DNA of 64,000 nucleotides from Marisa cornuarietis (Eukaryota > Mollusca > Gastropoda > Architaenioglossa > Ampullariidae): contig SMMW01000183.1 in NCBI GenBank assembly GCA_004794655.1, positions 80,590 to 144,589 of the forward strand, given 5' to 3'. Of the stretch, positions 1 through 12,400 are shown one piece after another. The notes beneath the pieces were generated by a model. It was not told the origin of the DNA. It did no database searches and saw only the letters and a list, made by a program, of their open reading frames with translations. A program made the position numbers and the translations under genes. How positions within the stretch are numbered: the first letter of the stretch is position 1; each line of letters opens with the position of its first letter.

Positions 1-514
1 TTTATAGTATCGTATCATATCAACAATAAATATCTACAACAAACAAGTAGTCAATAAGTTATAGTATAATATCATATCAACAATAAATATCTACAACAAA
101 CAAGTAGTCATTAAGTCATAGTATAATATCATATCAACAATAAATATCTACAACAAACAAGTAGCCATCAAGTCATAGTATAATATCATATCAACAATAA
201 ATATCTACAACAAACAAGTAGCCATGAAGTTATAGTATAATATCATATCAACAATAAATATCTACAACAAACAAGTAGTCATTAAGTTATAGTCTAATAT
301 CATATCAAAATTAAATATCTACAACAAACAAGTAGCCATTAAGTTATAGTATAATATCATATCAACAATAAATATCTACAACAAACAAGTAGGCATTAAG
401 TTATAGTATAATATCATATCAACAATAAATATCTACAACAAACAAGTAGTCATTAAGTTATAGTCTAATATCATATCAACATTAAATATCTACAACAAAC
501 AAGTAGCCATTAAG
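1..514. repeat. 57-bp satellite array, about 9 copies
   Basis: The core word caacaataaatatctacaac recurs at positions 21, 78 and 135 and onward with an exact 57-base period. Copies differ by a few substitutions only. The array is cut by the left edge of the window. The same monomer is found at 2811-2960 and 54750-55137. No coding potential is seen. Confidence 0.97.
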
Positions 515-1093
515 AATCAGTTTTACCCTGTTTATGTTTAAAAACACACTTTTATAGTATTCCCAACAGAAGATGCCATAATAATGAGCAAGTAGAAAAG
601 TCTAACAGTCGCTTTCAGAAGAATAAATAAAAATAAGATAAGGGAGGAAACTACTAAAATCTTTGGGAAATAGTCCACCAGTTCCCTGGAACTGGCAGGA
701 AGTCAAAAGTTTTCGTTGTCTAACAAAGAAAAAAACGTGTCGAGCGCCATTTTTGAGAAACAAAGCACGTTGTTGTCACTCACTTTGACATGGATTTTTA
801 CTTCAACAACCGCAAAGGAGAAGAAAGTAGTAAGTAATTTTAACATTCTAATGTATATTCTAATAAAAAAATATGTTTGTTTGGTACTTTATGTCTGTAT
901 AGATTGTGTAAATAATCTTTTTTTGTTAATTCCGACCGGTGAACTTCATATGTTCTAAAGCGCGTACAGTCGTAATGTTTCATTTGATTTTAATACTCGA
1001 AGACTAAACCTATGTATCTTAAAATTTACACCAAGTGAATGTTTTCAAACTGCTCTTTAAAACGGTGTATTACAGATGGTTGTCTTTACTGTA

Positions 1094-2494
1094 TGTCACG
1101 GATCGACCCGTGACAGTAAAGAATGTGAGAATGGGAGTTAGTTCCCTTTACGTAGTAAGATGCAATACTACTTCCCCTTGAATGAAATTAGAGAAATGTG
1201 AGTATGGTTCATCGTACGACTGAGCAAAGCAGTCACAGATTGCCTGCAAGGCAGCTGAGCTGATTTGATTTGATTCCCCGACCTAACGTCCTAGTGTAAG
1301 AATGACGAGCGTTTATGATATTTGATGGTTCTAAGAAATAAGTACGATAGCTGTGAAGGTATGATACAATGTGTCAATGCAGTGGTGTGAGTACTCATGA
1401 AAGCATAAGTATTTTCAGGAATTAGTTGGGGGGTCGAGAAGACCGGATGAAGATATCGTATTGGAGTATTTGAGTATTTTGCCTGCTACGAGATGTGGGA
1501 ACCTACTACCAGGAGTCTATTGTCGTCAGTGAGCTGTGTGCCCTACGACCAGGAAGTATATTGTCGTTAATAAGCTGTGTGCCCTACGACCAGGAGTATA
1601 TTGTCGTCAGTGAGCTGTGTGCCCTTACGACCAGGAGTATATTGTCGTCAGTGAGCTGTGTGCCCTACGACCAGGAGTATATTGTCGTCAGTGAGCTGTG
1701 TGCCCTACGACCAGGAGTATATTATCGTCAGTGAGCTGTGTGCCCTACGACCAGGAAGTATATTGTCGTTAATAAGCTGTGTGCCTTACGACCAGGAGTA
1801 TATTATCGTCAGTGAGCTGAGTGCCCTACGACCAGGAGTATATTGTCGTCAGTGAGCTGAGTGCCCTACGACCAGGAAATATATTACCTTCAAAATGCTG
1901 TGTGCCTGACCCCAGGGAGTACTGTCATCGGCGTGCGGATTATGCCCGTCGACCGGAGCAAGGGACTTGGATACTAGATGATACCCTGAGGAGCGCCGAC
2001 TACTCGTCGGAAGGGAGACAATTCTATGTGTGTATTAGTGTTGGAATGAATGCGAAGTGGACCAGGAACAGTAGGTAAGTTTGGTCTTTTCATATTTGAC
2101 AGAAGACTATCGTTGCGGGACGCGTTGTATATACGTCTCTTTCTGTTGGAGAACTGGTGGATTGGAACATTAGAGGAGAGTCGGATTGGTAGCCATAAGA
2201 GTTGGTTGTGATTGTACGGTCGATAGAGGGTGAGGTTAGACTTGATTCATGCTCGTTTATTGATACTTATGTTTGACTACTGATGTATATTGATGCCTGT
2301 TTGATTAGTTATACAATGAGTTACTATTGATTAGTGATCCCAATGCAACTTAGTTAGAACCCCACCTGAAATTACACATTTAAGAAACCCGTGTGCAGAT
2401 CTTTGTGTTTTGTGTCGATTGAAAGAACACGTGAAGCGCGCCGTGTAGTCAATGTGCGTGGTATGACCTGTCTACACGTTGTGCAGTCTTTACA
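1094..2494. mobile_element. Solo LTR (1401 bp) with internal 40-bp repeats
   Basis: It begins TGTCACGG and ends TTTACA. It is flanked by ctgta (1089-1093) and ccgta (2495-2499), a 5-base target duplication with one mismatch. The paralogous copy at 56444-56450 reads straight through with a single ctgta, so this is an empty site. It is related to 59689-60893 over most of its length. No gag or pol frame lies inside, so it is read as a solo LTR; its strand is not determined. Confidence 0.85.
1503..1895. repeat. 40-bp minisatellite inside the LTR, about 9-10 copies
   Basis: The unit contains gagctgtgtgccctacgacc followed by aggagtatattgtcgtca. Starts at 1531, 1572 and 1612 give a 40-41 base period. 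The related LTR at 59689-60893 has only about four degenerate units (60190-60370), so copy number differs between family members. Open frames through it (1495-2078) are a by-product of the repeat. Confidence 0.95.
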
Positions 2495-2810
2495 CCGTAG
2501 GTTAATAAATATAAAATTTTCAAAGCTTCTGGTCGAACTTTCTACCCCGGGTATTTGCTAGCCATTTTCCAAACATAAAGACAGGTACCGTGGGAAAACA
2601 CAGAAAATTACTGTCAAACGTAAAAACTACGATATAAAAAGATCAATCGATAGAAAAATGAATCAACTATCGAATTCATTAATTTTTTTTATCCGAAACA
2701 ACGCATTTTGAAACGTAAAAAAAAGAAAAAAGCCCAGGGCACGTTCGCCTGAAGGAAGCCAAGGTTGTTCACGCTTCAAGGCAAATTCGCCCTGAGCGCA
2801 GCGAAAGGAT

Positions 2811-2960
2811 TAAGTTATAGTATAATATCATATCAACAATAAATATCTACAACAAACAAGTAGCCATTAATCTATAGTATAATATCATATCAACAATAAA
2901 TATCTACAAAATACAAGTAGCCATCAAGTAATAGTATAATATCATATTAACAATAAATAA
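2811..2960. repeat. 57-bp satellite, about 2.6 copies
   Basis: Same monomer as at 1-514. It is followed by about 180 bases (2960-3140) that also follow the array at 54750-55137, which suggests that satellite and flank belong to one mobile or duplicated unit. Confidence 0.93.
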
Positions 2961-3329
2961 AGTTTTAGGTCCTACAGAAAAGAATCATTTTAAGTACAAA
3001 CATTTCAAGTAAACATAGCAGATCATAATTGTGACTAAAGGACATTTCTTGTGGTAATAAGGAGGTGTTCTGCTTATCTCAGAGCAAACTCGTTTTCATA
3101 TTTGAAATCCAGATAGTGAATTGTACAAAACCTCAAATGTGGGACATGGGGACACGAGACAACCAAATGCCAACTGAAGATGTCGAGGTAGCAGACGAGG
3201 CGGGGGTTGGGGGGAGGAGGAAGTAGGACATCAATCACATTTGTAGCCACTGTTTGGTGGTTAAGTCAGAAAATATCAGCTGTGTGATTCATTGTCAATC
3301 TAATTTCTCTCCCATAAATTTAGACTTAC

Positions 3330-3458
3330 TGTCACACATGTCACCCTCCCAGTTATGTCGACAGCTACACTTCCCGTCCATCCTGTTGCATGTGTCTCCA
3401 TCACAACCTTTTGAACAGTTAAACGTGCAGTTGTGTCCCCAGTATCCCACAACACAAC
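3330..3458 (-). CDS. EGF-like exon (gene A)
   Basis: 129-base, phase 1-1 exon. The acceptor is ...ttaaacag at 3460-3459 and the donor gtaagtc starts at 3329. It reads C-V-V-G-Y-W-G-H-N-C then a Cys-rich EGF pattern ending NWEGDMCD. It differs by only a few residues from the exon at 56772-56900, in which the second residue pair is V-P. All cysteines and both splice sites are intact. Confidence 0.85.
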
Positions 3459-6400
3459 CTGTTTAATGAAATATAAGGTAAAAGAATGTTAGTATATGCT
3501 TTCAAATGTGAAGATTTTCATGAAATATCACCAACAGAAGTTGACTAAAGCAGTTGATTTAGAAGAATACAAGTCTGCATTCAACAGCCACACGGCTCTG
3601 AATAAAAGGAGGGAAAACAACGTGTAAGATAACAGTATGGTGTGATTTTGTAGGAAAGAAGAGTTTTGATGTCAGGTTTCTCTTGTTCCGAAACAGTGTG
3701 TGATGAACGTTGTAGGCTGTGCTTCTCAGCCAAAGTTTAAACTTCAGAAATTTCGCGGACATGAATATTCATGACTATCAAGTGGTTGTGTGATAAAACT
3801 TCGGCTGTTTGCAATTATAATTATTGTTTATACTGTTAAATAGCATATAAATATATTTTGCACTTTATAGTTATCAGAGTCTCACAAAATATAAAGTATA
3901 CCTGTATATTATTAACAACGCTCACTCGCGCTAATGTTCCCACGTGTTTCTGTTTGTGCCATGTAAATACAGCGAAATAAAGTCTCCCGCTCTCTGGTCT
4001 TCACTGGTCCTTAGTTACACATCTTCACGTTTCGTCACAAGTTTTCCAGGTAAAAGTATCTACATTTTAAATATTCATTGATCAGTATCTGAAATTGTAG
4101 CAAAGATGAGCGATTCCTACTTAGCAAACTTAGCGACACACCGATAGAAATGACACTCGGGACATGGCTGTGTGCTGGTCTCAAGCAAGATCCAGACTTC
4201 AAAGAAAAGTACAAACCAACAAGAAATTTACTTTTCAAACAGTGTTCGCTTGACTCCAGTTAAGTGTGTTTAGGTGTCACTAGAAGACTTGTGCTTTTGA
4301 TTAAAAGGTCCTGTCAGCAACGGTATTAGGCTTGGGATTAATGCAAGCAAACAAATTTCAAGTACTCTTCAGCAGTCAAAGGGCTACATTCCTAGAGAGT
4401 TTTCTAAGAAATGTAGTCTTAATGAAATTGAAAGCTGAAAAGCAGCTGAATTCAGTCAGTTGCTACTTTATAGTGGTATTGTAGCTTTACAAGAAAACAT
4501 GTCTTGGCTTTTGTGTTATCATTTTCTTCTTTTTTCTGGCAGGCATATATTGCCTAGCAAGTTCATATTTTTGGCAAACTCATGCTGATTATATTCATAG
4601 TCTTCTTGGTATGTTTGTTACAGAATCTGCAAAGATATATAGCCCAGAATTTTTAACATGTAAATTCATTGGCTCACTCATCTTGCTCGTCATGATCAGA
4701 GCAGGTAGAGAGGGGAAAAGGGAAAAATCGTGAGACATCAGATCTTTCGAGAATCACGTGCGGTGCGGGAAGAGCTCACCCTTTGTCCAGGTGGACAGGA
4801 ATGGGCATAAGCCAGCCCGTAAACAGCCAGGGGGGCTGTTCCTACAACGGACGTGTTTAGAAGGATTGCTGTCTGTCTGCCGAGACCAACGCTGACCCTC
4901 TTGCGAAGTTCTCCGCTGTTAGTCACAGTGAGCCTTAACAATGAATGTGAAGAAACCGGAAGCTATATCGTCCAAAGCCTCGTTCTAGTAGTTAAACTGA
5001 AACGTGACTAAACCTGAAGCTATTTCATGACCACCCTCGTTCTATGACTTAGTTGAAAAAATCGTCTGCAAGCAGTCCAGTAATACAAGTCCGCGTTTCC
5101 TACTACTGTCGCTTGGACTGTCGTTGTAGCAGTCGCTGTTGCTGTTACCGAGGCTAAGTGCTATTGTATCCAGAGAAGCTCTCTGCTGTGTGCTACGAGC
5201 AGTACACCGGGCTCAAGGAAGGCTGTCTCTGGAACTGAGGGTTTGGACAGCTAGAGTAGGTGTGAGGAAGGCGACCGGAACCAGGAAGACGGGTGAGAGG
5301 CTAACGCGCTTCACCGCCATCTTAGGAGCCGTACCGGAGGGGAACGTGTCCACCTATTTGCGAGGTGAGGGGAGGGACCGTTGTAGCGAGGCCGAGCGAC
5401 CTGTCAGTGCTGGGTGCACTTCTTCAGTCGGTACCCATGTCGTCCCGAGGACCACCGACGCGAGGCAGACGCGTGAGCTGTTATGGGACTAAACACGAGA
5501 ACAGTGTGGCACAGTAAGACTTTTCCTTTTGAGACAAGGATAAGCGTGGGAAGGGGGGCAGTTTGGGTTCCTTACAGATTTGCTAGAATTGTTATCTGCC
5601 GAAAGGAGAGTAGAGAACAGTTAGTGTTTTGCTCCTTCGACAAGATGTGCTAGGGCGTAGCTGTGTGCGGCCCTTTTTGACTCTTTATCTTTGACTAATT
5701 CATCCAGGTGTGTGCTTAGTGCACTGTATGTTGGGATACCTGCATATCTTTCACGTCATTTGTATGCGCTTTGTGTATGCATTTTGCATTGGTGGTATTT
5801 CATGGTGGTTTAAGATTGTGTTTATCTGGTTTGAAGGGTGCCAGTTCATTGCCTTCATTTGCTTTGTTTTGAATTTGTGAATAATAATTCGTGGCTTTGG
5901 AAGGGACCGTCCTCACCAAAGTGATCTCGTGTTTTGTTTTCCCCAGTAAGAATGCGCATGTCCACGTATGTGGTGTGTGACATTGCTGCAGATGTGAGCT
6001 AGATTTATTTTCAGCATTTACCGTTGAAAACTTTTTGGGGAGTTTAGAAAGGCTTGTATGAGTGCAAGTGTGTTGGCATGAACCCAAAGCCGCATTCTCC
6101 ACAGGACCTAGCTCCACGGCGAACTTAGATGGAGATTCGCTGTGTGAGGAACTTTAAGGAGACTACCCAGATGATAGTGTGACACATCCCAAGATCTGCG
6201 GTGTAATTGTGAACAGTCTAACAACCAGAGAGTGGACGGCAACACAGACAAGGGAAATTACTTCCGATTCGAAAGCGGCGATTGTTATTGTAAGTAGTTT
6301 GAAACATTTGAAAACCCGATAGCGGACGTTATCGGACGCTTAATCAGGTAGAGTTCTGAAGTAAGTAGTTGGAGATATTTGAACGACGTTTGATTACATG

Positions 6401-9400
6401 GGTTGGAAGAAACAGAACTTCATAGTTTAAACTCAGAGAGGTCTACTAGCACAACGAGAACTGTGTGATAGCAGAGAGAGAGAATTGAATGTAAGATAGT
6501 AGGACTTGTGTGGAGAGATATGTGTATAGACGGTTTATCTATTTAGGTATTTGTTTTTTTCATACTACCTGGTGTTACTCAGTCCGTTAGATAAAGTGGA
6601 TGGTTATGTGTATGGTTGCTAAGATATATCATGGTATTGTCTTAAACGAAAAAGATAATATAAAAGAATAAGCAAAGCAGGCTCAAAAGACAAAAGAGAA
6701 GCAAGGCCGGCAAGAAATTTACTTTTGGGGCAACCTTTCACTACGATAGTGGGACGCCCACTGGCAGATCTGTGTTGTTTGTTGAGTGAAAGAACGCGTG
6801 TCAGTACCAGTGCTCTAGTCTGTCTGTCCTGTCTCAGTGTGGTGCTTATGACAATGAAAAAGATTTTTAAAGCAAGAGCACATTTTTTTACATTTTATCT
6901 AATCCTTTCAGGGGCAATTAGTTCTTAATTCTGTGTAAACTACTTAAGTAACTATGATTTATTTTGAATAAGTTTACTAAAAATAATTAAAACTAGTTAC
7001 CTTTAACACAAGTTCCATTGAAAGTATCGCAGGCGTTGCTTTCGTTCAAGTCCTTACAGTGTGGACTACATGCGCACGTACAGTTGTCACCCCAATATGC
7101 GATTTGACACTCTGAAAAAAAATTAATGTATTATTCATATATATATATATATATAAACTCTATGCAAGTTTGACATTTTAGTGATCAATGTATTATAGCT
7201 TTTCAAACTTTAAGAAAACTACAGCAGGGAATTAAACCAGGAAGGAAGCATTCATGATATCAAGAATAACAATACATGAAATCACCATTATTCTACAACA
7301 TTGTCTTTACAAACACAAGCGCCCTGATCCGAATTTTGTACCTCGACATGAGACAATTCTCTCGTTATCTCCAATGCTGTCGATGTGCGCTTGTAAATCC
7401 TTTCCACGAGCAAGAAGTGTGTAACGTTTCGCGGTTTATTTTTATTAATACTTGTTCATAGGCTAGAGTAGAAAAGTGGCACGTTCTTGGGAAGCCACGT
7501 GACTGTGTGACGCAAACCACAAATTACATCACGCTATGACGTGATAGAGGAATTCCAGACTCATTTTTGTAAACAAGATTTAATATGAATTTCCACATGG
7601 CGGGGTGTCATATCGGCCAACACAGTCAATCCAGGTGGGGATCGATGCCTACATGGTAAAGAGAAATTGTAGTCAGTCGGCAAGGAATCCAGGAAGTGAT
7701 AGGGTCGCTAGGTGATCGCCGCAGTTACCGAGTAGCTTAACCTCCCATTGGTCTAAACCGGGGTAAGGCAGAACTAAGTAAGCCAGCTTAACGTCCCCCT
7801 CCCCCCGGCATTCAGCGGAGATCTCTCAGACTAGACAGACCTACACAGCGCCAACGGAACATCTGTAACGGACGCTGACATCTTTCCACCGAAGGGTAGA
7901 AATTGAAACCGTGCTTACCCTAGGCAGTAAGCATAGCCAAGCCGGCCTCCAAATTCATTGGAGACCTCTGAGACTCTACGGACTTCCACAGTGGTAACTA
8001 CGGACGCTGAAACACTCCAGTCGAAGGGGAGTGCTGAATGGACATAATGGACATAGACTGGGAATTATCTACAAGGCTGGTCTTCAAGCCGGGATCTACT
8101 GTTGTGTTCCATGTGAATCTTAATGTTCTGATTCGTCCGTTTGGATGGACTTCTTCTGTGCTACCGTGCACCTGCTTTGGATATATTTCGCCGGCCATCA
8201 ATCCAGGTGAACTTGTATGCGGTCAGTTCGCCTGCCTTGGTTATAAACTGTCGATCTTCAATTCCAGAAAACTTCTGTGTGGAGACGATTTACACGCCTT
8301 GGACGCAGCCTCGTGATCTTCAGTTCATGTGGACTTCTATGCCGACGCAGTGAACCCCTGTTGGACACTAACTCAACTGACCGTTTGTGCAGGATTACAC
8401 GACCGTCGGTTCCACAAAGCAAACAGGTGACATTTGCTGGACAGACCCTTACCTTCCATTAGTTTTAGACAGTTCTCTATTTTTTTTACCATTTCATTTC
8501 TTCTTTTCTATTAAAACATTAAATGTTGGAATCGTTGGCCAGGGCTTTTTGTGTGAAAAAACAGCTCGAAGAGGTAAGCAGCTTCAAGTACGGCACCTCC
8601 ACGCTAGATATCCGCATCAGGATCGCAACAGCAACAGCAGCAATGGCTAGACTAAATAGGATCTGGCATAGCCACAAGATAAGGTTCACTACCAAGTACA
8701 GGCTGTACAAATCCCTGGTAGTGCCGATCCTGCTCTACGGATGCGACAGGTGGACTCTGCTCGCCGAAACGGAAAAGAGAATCCAGGCATTCGAGAACAA
8801 GTGTCTGAGGAGGCTGCTCCGGATCTCATACAGAGAACACAAAACCAACGACTTTGCAAGAAAACATTATGGCTACACTTGTGGGACACCAGGAACCTCT
8901 ACTATCATCAGTCAAGCGACGTAAGTTGGTCTTCTTTGGCCATGTGACCCGGCACGACTATCCTTCAAGGTACCTTGGAGGGTGGCCGACGCCGCGGTGG
9001 TCAGAGAAAGAACTGGCTTACGAAGGTCAAAGACTGGACTGGTCGTCCTGTACAGGACCTGCTGACTATTGCCCAAAATAGGCAAGAGTGGTGGGTCTTG
9101 TCAGCTGCCGCGTCTATCCATGTGCTCCCCCTAAAAGCCAGGTGCCAGGCTAGGGACGACTGACTGACTGATTTGCTGGAATACTTCAAATTTTATAGGC
9201 ATTCCATTGTTATTTCCCACTAAGTGCTTTTTGAATAGAGTCCAAGGCTTTCTCAAAGTCGACTAATAGTAACAGTCCTGGTTTCTTCTGTATTTCAGTA
9301 TGGTATAGTATATCATATACTAACTGAATATAATTCACTGTAAGCCTTCCTTGCATAAAACCCTCTGATACTCGTGAATAATAGATGGCATGATCCGCTG

Positions 9401-12400
9401 TTTACGCTATGCATGCTGGGGCAATTTTATATGATAATAAAGAAATAGGGCGCCAGTTATTTAACAGATGTTTTGGTTTGTTTCCTTTTGGAATTAGTGC
9501 TATAATTCCCTGTCTGTGTAACAGATAAACTACCCATTTTAAAGCTTTCATTTAATGATCTTATTAGAAATATTCCCAAGTCTTTCTAAATGAATTTGTA
9601 GAGTTCTACTGGGCTCTATTCTTTTTCTGTTCTTAAACTTTCTAAATTGTTTCGCTCGTTTTCCGTTAACACTGGGTGGAATTGGTGTTTAACGCCGAGC
9701 CAGCAACTAAGGCTACATCATGGCAAGGCAGTCAGCCCCGTAAATAGATGCCAGATGCAGAGAAAGAACAGCGGGCCCAAGACGAGAGCTGAACCTAGGA
9801 AAAGCAATCCTCGCTGTATTGGCCGTTACCGCTGCAGGTCGTTATTCTCCAGACGGTTTGGTTCAAAGTCTAATAATTCAGATTCTCTACTTCTATCTTA
9901 TCCTCTGTAATATGCTTCGACGTTTCAACTCTGTGTTCCCTAATATTTTAGAGTTCATAGTGTAAACTGTAAAGTTTCAAGCTTTAAGAGTCCTCGGTCA
10001 TGTTTTCTTCTATGTTGTGTAACCAACACGTCTGTCCCTGATGGCTATGTAAGGGGTGGGCTAGTCACAAAAGAACACAAGATGGAATTTGCTGCATAAC
10101 TGTAGATTCTATTCAGAGTCACTAGGCAGCTGGCCTGCCTTCTCTCCGCTCTCACTTCCCGATATAAAAAAGCCCCCACAACTTGAAACCTACAATATTT
10201 ATCCTCTCCCCAGTCGAACATTCCAGAAGCCACCCCACTCTTTTCTCATGGTCTGTACAGACCAACAGAAACCAACAGAGTAGTCCCAACACCTCAGCTA
10301 TACCTATACTTCAGAATGGATCAATGTCTCAAGCACGTCAACTGGGCGGCAGCACTCATCCCAGCCAGTCACGCGCGAGAGATGAGACAAGTGCGGCTGA
10401 CGGATGGGGGCAGGTCTGACGGGCAGGCCCAGCTCAGGAAAAGTGGGACTGGCTGTAATGTAAGATTTCTTACCTACAACATTGAGGGGCTTACTAGATT
10501 ATATGAAAGTGATGTCGTAACATATATTAAACGTTTCGATATTTCAGTTTTAGTTGAAACATTTTCCTCAGATTTCCCACGGCATTTATTTCCATTACAT
10601 GATATTTTTTATTTCTCCTGTGGTTAGAATTTCAGATTCAGTGACTGCTCGACTTTCTGGTGGTGTTGCGCTGTTAGTAAGGCAGGTCCACGTTGAGTAT
10701 GATAATATTATTGTAGTCAGTCTGCATAGAGACCTTCTAGGAACACAAAAAGATGTAGTGCTATTTGGTCTTTACCTTCCGCCAGCAAATTCAGTGTACT
10801 ATAAAGAAACAGAGATTGTAAATGGAGTAAGTATTATTGAACAATGTATGCTTGATATTCAAGAAAAATTTCCGGATGTTCACCTAATGCTATGTGGAGA
10901 CTTCAATGCGAGGACGGGTACTTGCATTCCCTGTGGTAGTAGCCTGCCTTTTGATCGTGTGGATCTTGATAATCGTTAGTCTAAGGATGAGAGTGTTAAT
11001 GCCTTCGGCTCATACTTATTACATGCGCGTGAAGAATCTGACATTAATCTTGAACGGTCTGCCTTTAGGAGACTCCAGTGGAGACTTTACTTATATTTCT
11101 CCGAACGGATCAAGTGTCATTGACTATTTCTTGATTTCTGCTCAGCTGGTTAATCTGAGTCAGACTGTGCATGTGGCAACACGTATTGAATAGAAACACG
11201 TGCCTGTGGAGTTGTACTTGACAGTTAACACTAGACCGAAGGAAAGTGCTGTGACGGGGCTAACATGTTTTAGAGAGAAATTTGTGTGGTTACCTGAAAG
11301 ATCAAGTGCATTCGTGGAATGTATCAAGTCAGATGCTGTTCAAGAATATTTTAAAGAAGCTTTAAATGCTGTTGACTTTGACATAGATGTGGCTCTTTCT
11401 AAGTTTAATCAAGGCCTGAAAATAGCTGGGCAATGTATGAAAAAAGTGGTGGACACGTCAGATTATGCACATCAAAGGAAAAGAGGAAGTCGGTACGTAT
11501 GTACCTGAGGCAGTATAAACGAAACAACTGTGAAGTAAAACGGAAAGAATATTTTGATCGTAGAAGGGAATATAAAATGTTAATTAGGCAAAAGAAAAAG
11601 TACTACAAACAGAGTACAATAGAGAACCTTCACACTTATAAAAACGATGCGAAATTATTTTGGGCCACTGTAAAGTCTTTGACATCAGATCACTCTGTGA
11701 AAAACACTATAGCAAAGCAATGTTGGTACGAACATTTTGAGCAGGTCTTTAATGACTTCACTAATGGTGACAATGGTGTTACTGAGCATGATAACTCAGA
11801 TAATAACACCTGGTACTGATGGATTAATTGGGGAATTTTACAAGTCTGTGCTTTCTGACTCAAGTTTATTTTTGGCAAAACTCTTTAATAAAAGTGAGGC
11901 CGTCATTCAACCCCTGTACAAGAAAGGTGATCCTAGCGACCCTGACAATTATAGAGTAATTTCCTTGTTAAATATCAGTGTTAAATTGTACAGTTATATA
12001 TTCAACCAAAGACTTTCTAAATGGATTGAAAAAAACCAGGTTACAGAGGATGTACAAGCTGGTTTTAGAAAAAAGTACAGTACAATAGATCATATATATA
12101 TATATTTATACGCTCTCACCTATGGTTCAAAAACAACTACTACACCACAAAAAGCATTTATAGATGTCAAAAAAGCATTTGATTCTATTGTACGGGAAAA
12201 GTTGTGGGAAGTTTTGAATCGAAAGGGAGTCAAAGGTAAAATGCTAAATGCTTTGCAGAGTATGTATAATGTTGTTCAGGCAAAAGTTAGGGTAGGCTGC
12301 GATGTTACCGATTCCTTCTTCTGCCCTAGAGAATTAAAGCGGGGAAGACATGTAGTCCTGTCCTCTTCTCCCTTTTTATTGACACGTTAGCAAAGAATAT

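Larger units (their letters stand above)
515..4100. repeat. Left copy of a segmental duplication
   Basis: The stretches 515-1093, 2500-2750, 2960-3760 and 3750-4100 match, in the same order and orientation, 55860-56448, 56451-56697, 55138-57165 (parts) and 61203-61560. The block carries an EGF-like exon (3330-3458) and satellite monomers. This left copy has a solo LTR (1094-2494) that the right copy lacks. Outside the exon I see no open frames of interest; the short open frame at 716-958 is AT-rich and not conserved as a frame in the other copy. Confidence 0.85.

Noticed and set aside
1..514. CRISPR-like array
   Set aside because: Units are contiguous 57-base tandem repeats without unique spacers, in a eukaryotic context.
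1495..2078. Overlapping frames with repeated ELCALRPG-like words
   Set aside because: They translate the 40-base repeat inside an LTR.
4035..4238. Minus-strand 67-codon frame at the duplicated promoter-like region
   Set aside because: The frame is not maintained in the copy at 61.5 kb.
5139..5492. 117-codon plus-strand frame
   Set aside because: No domain, no splice context, and it lies within a probable LTR.
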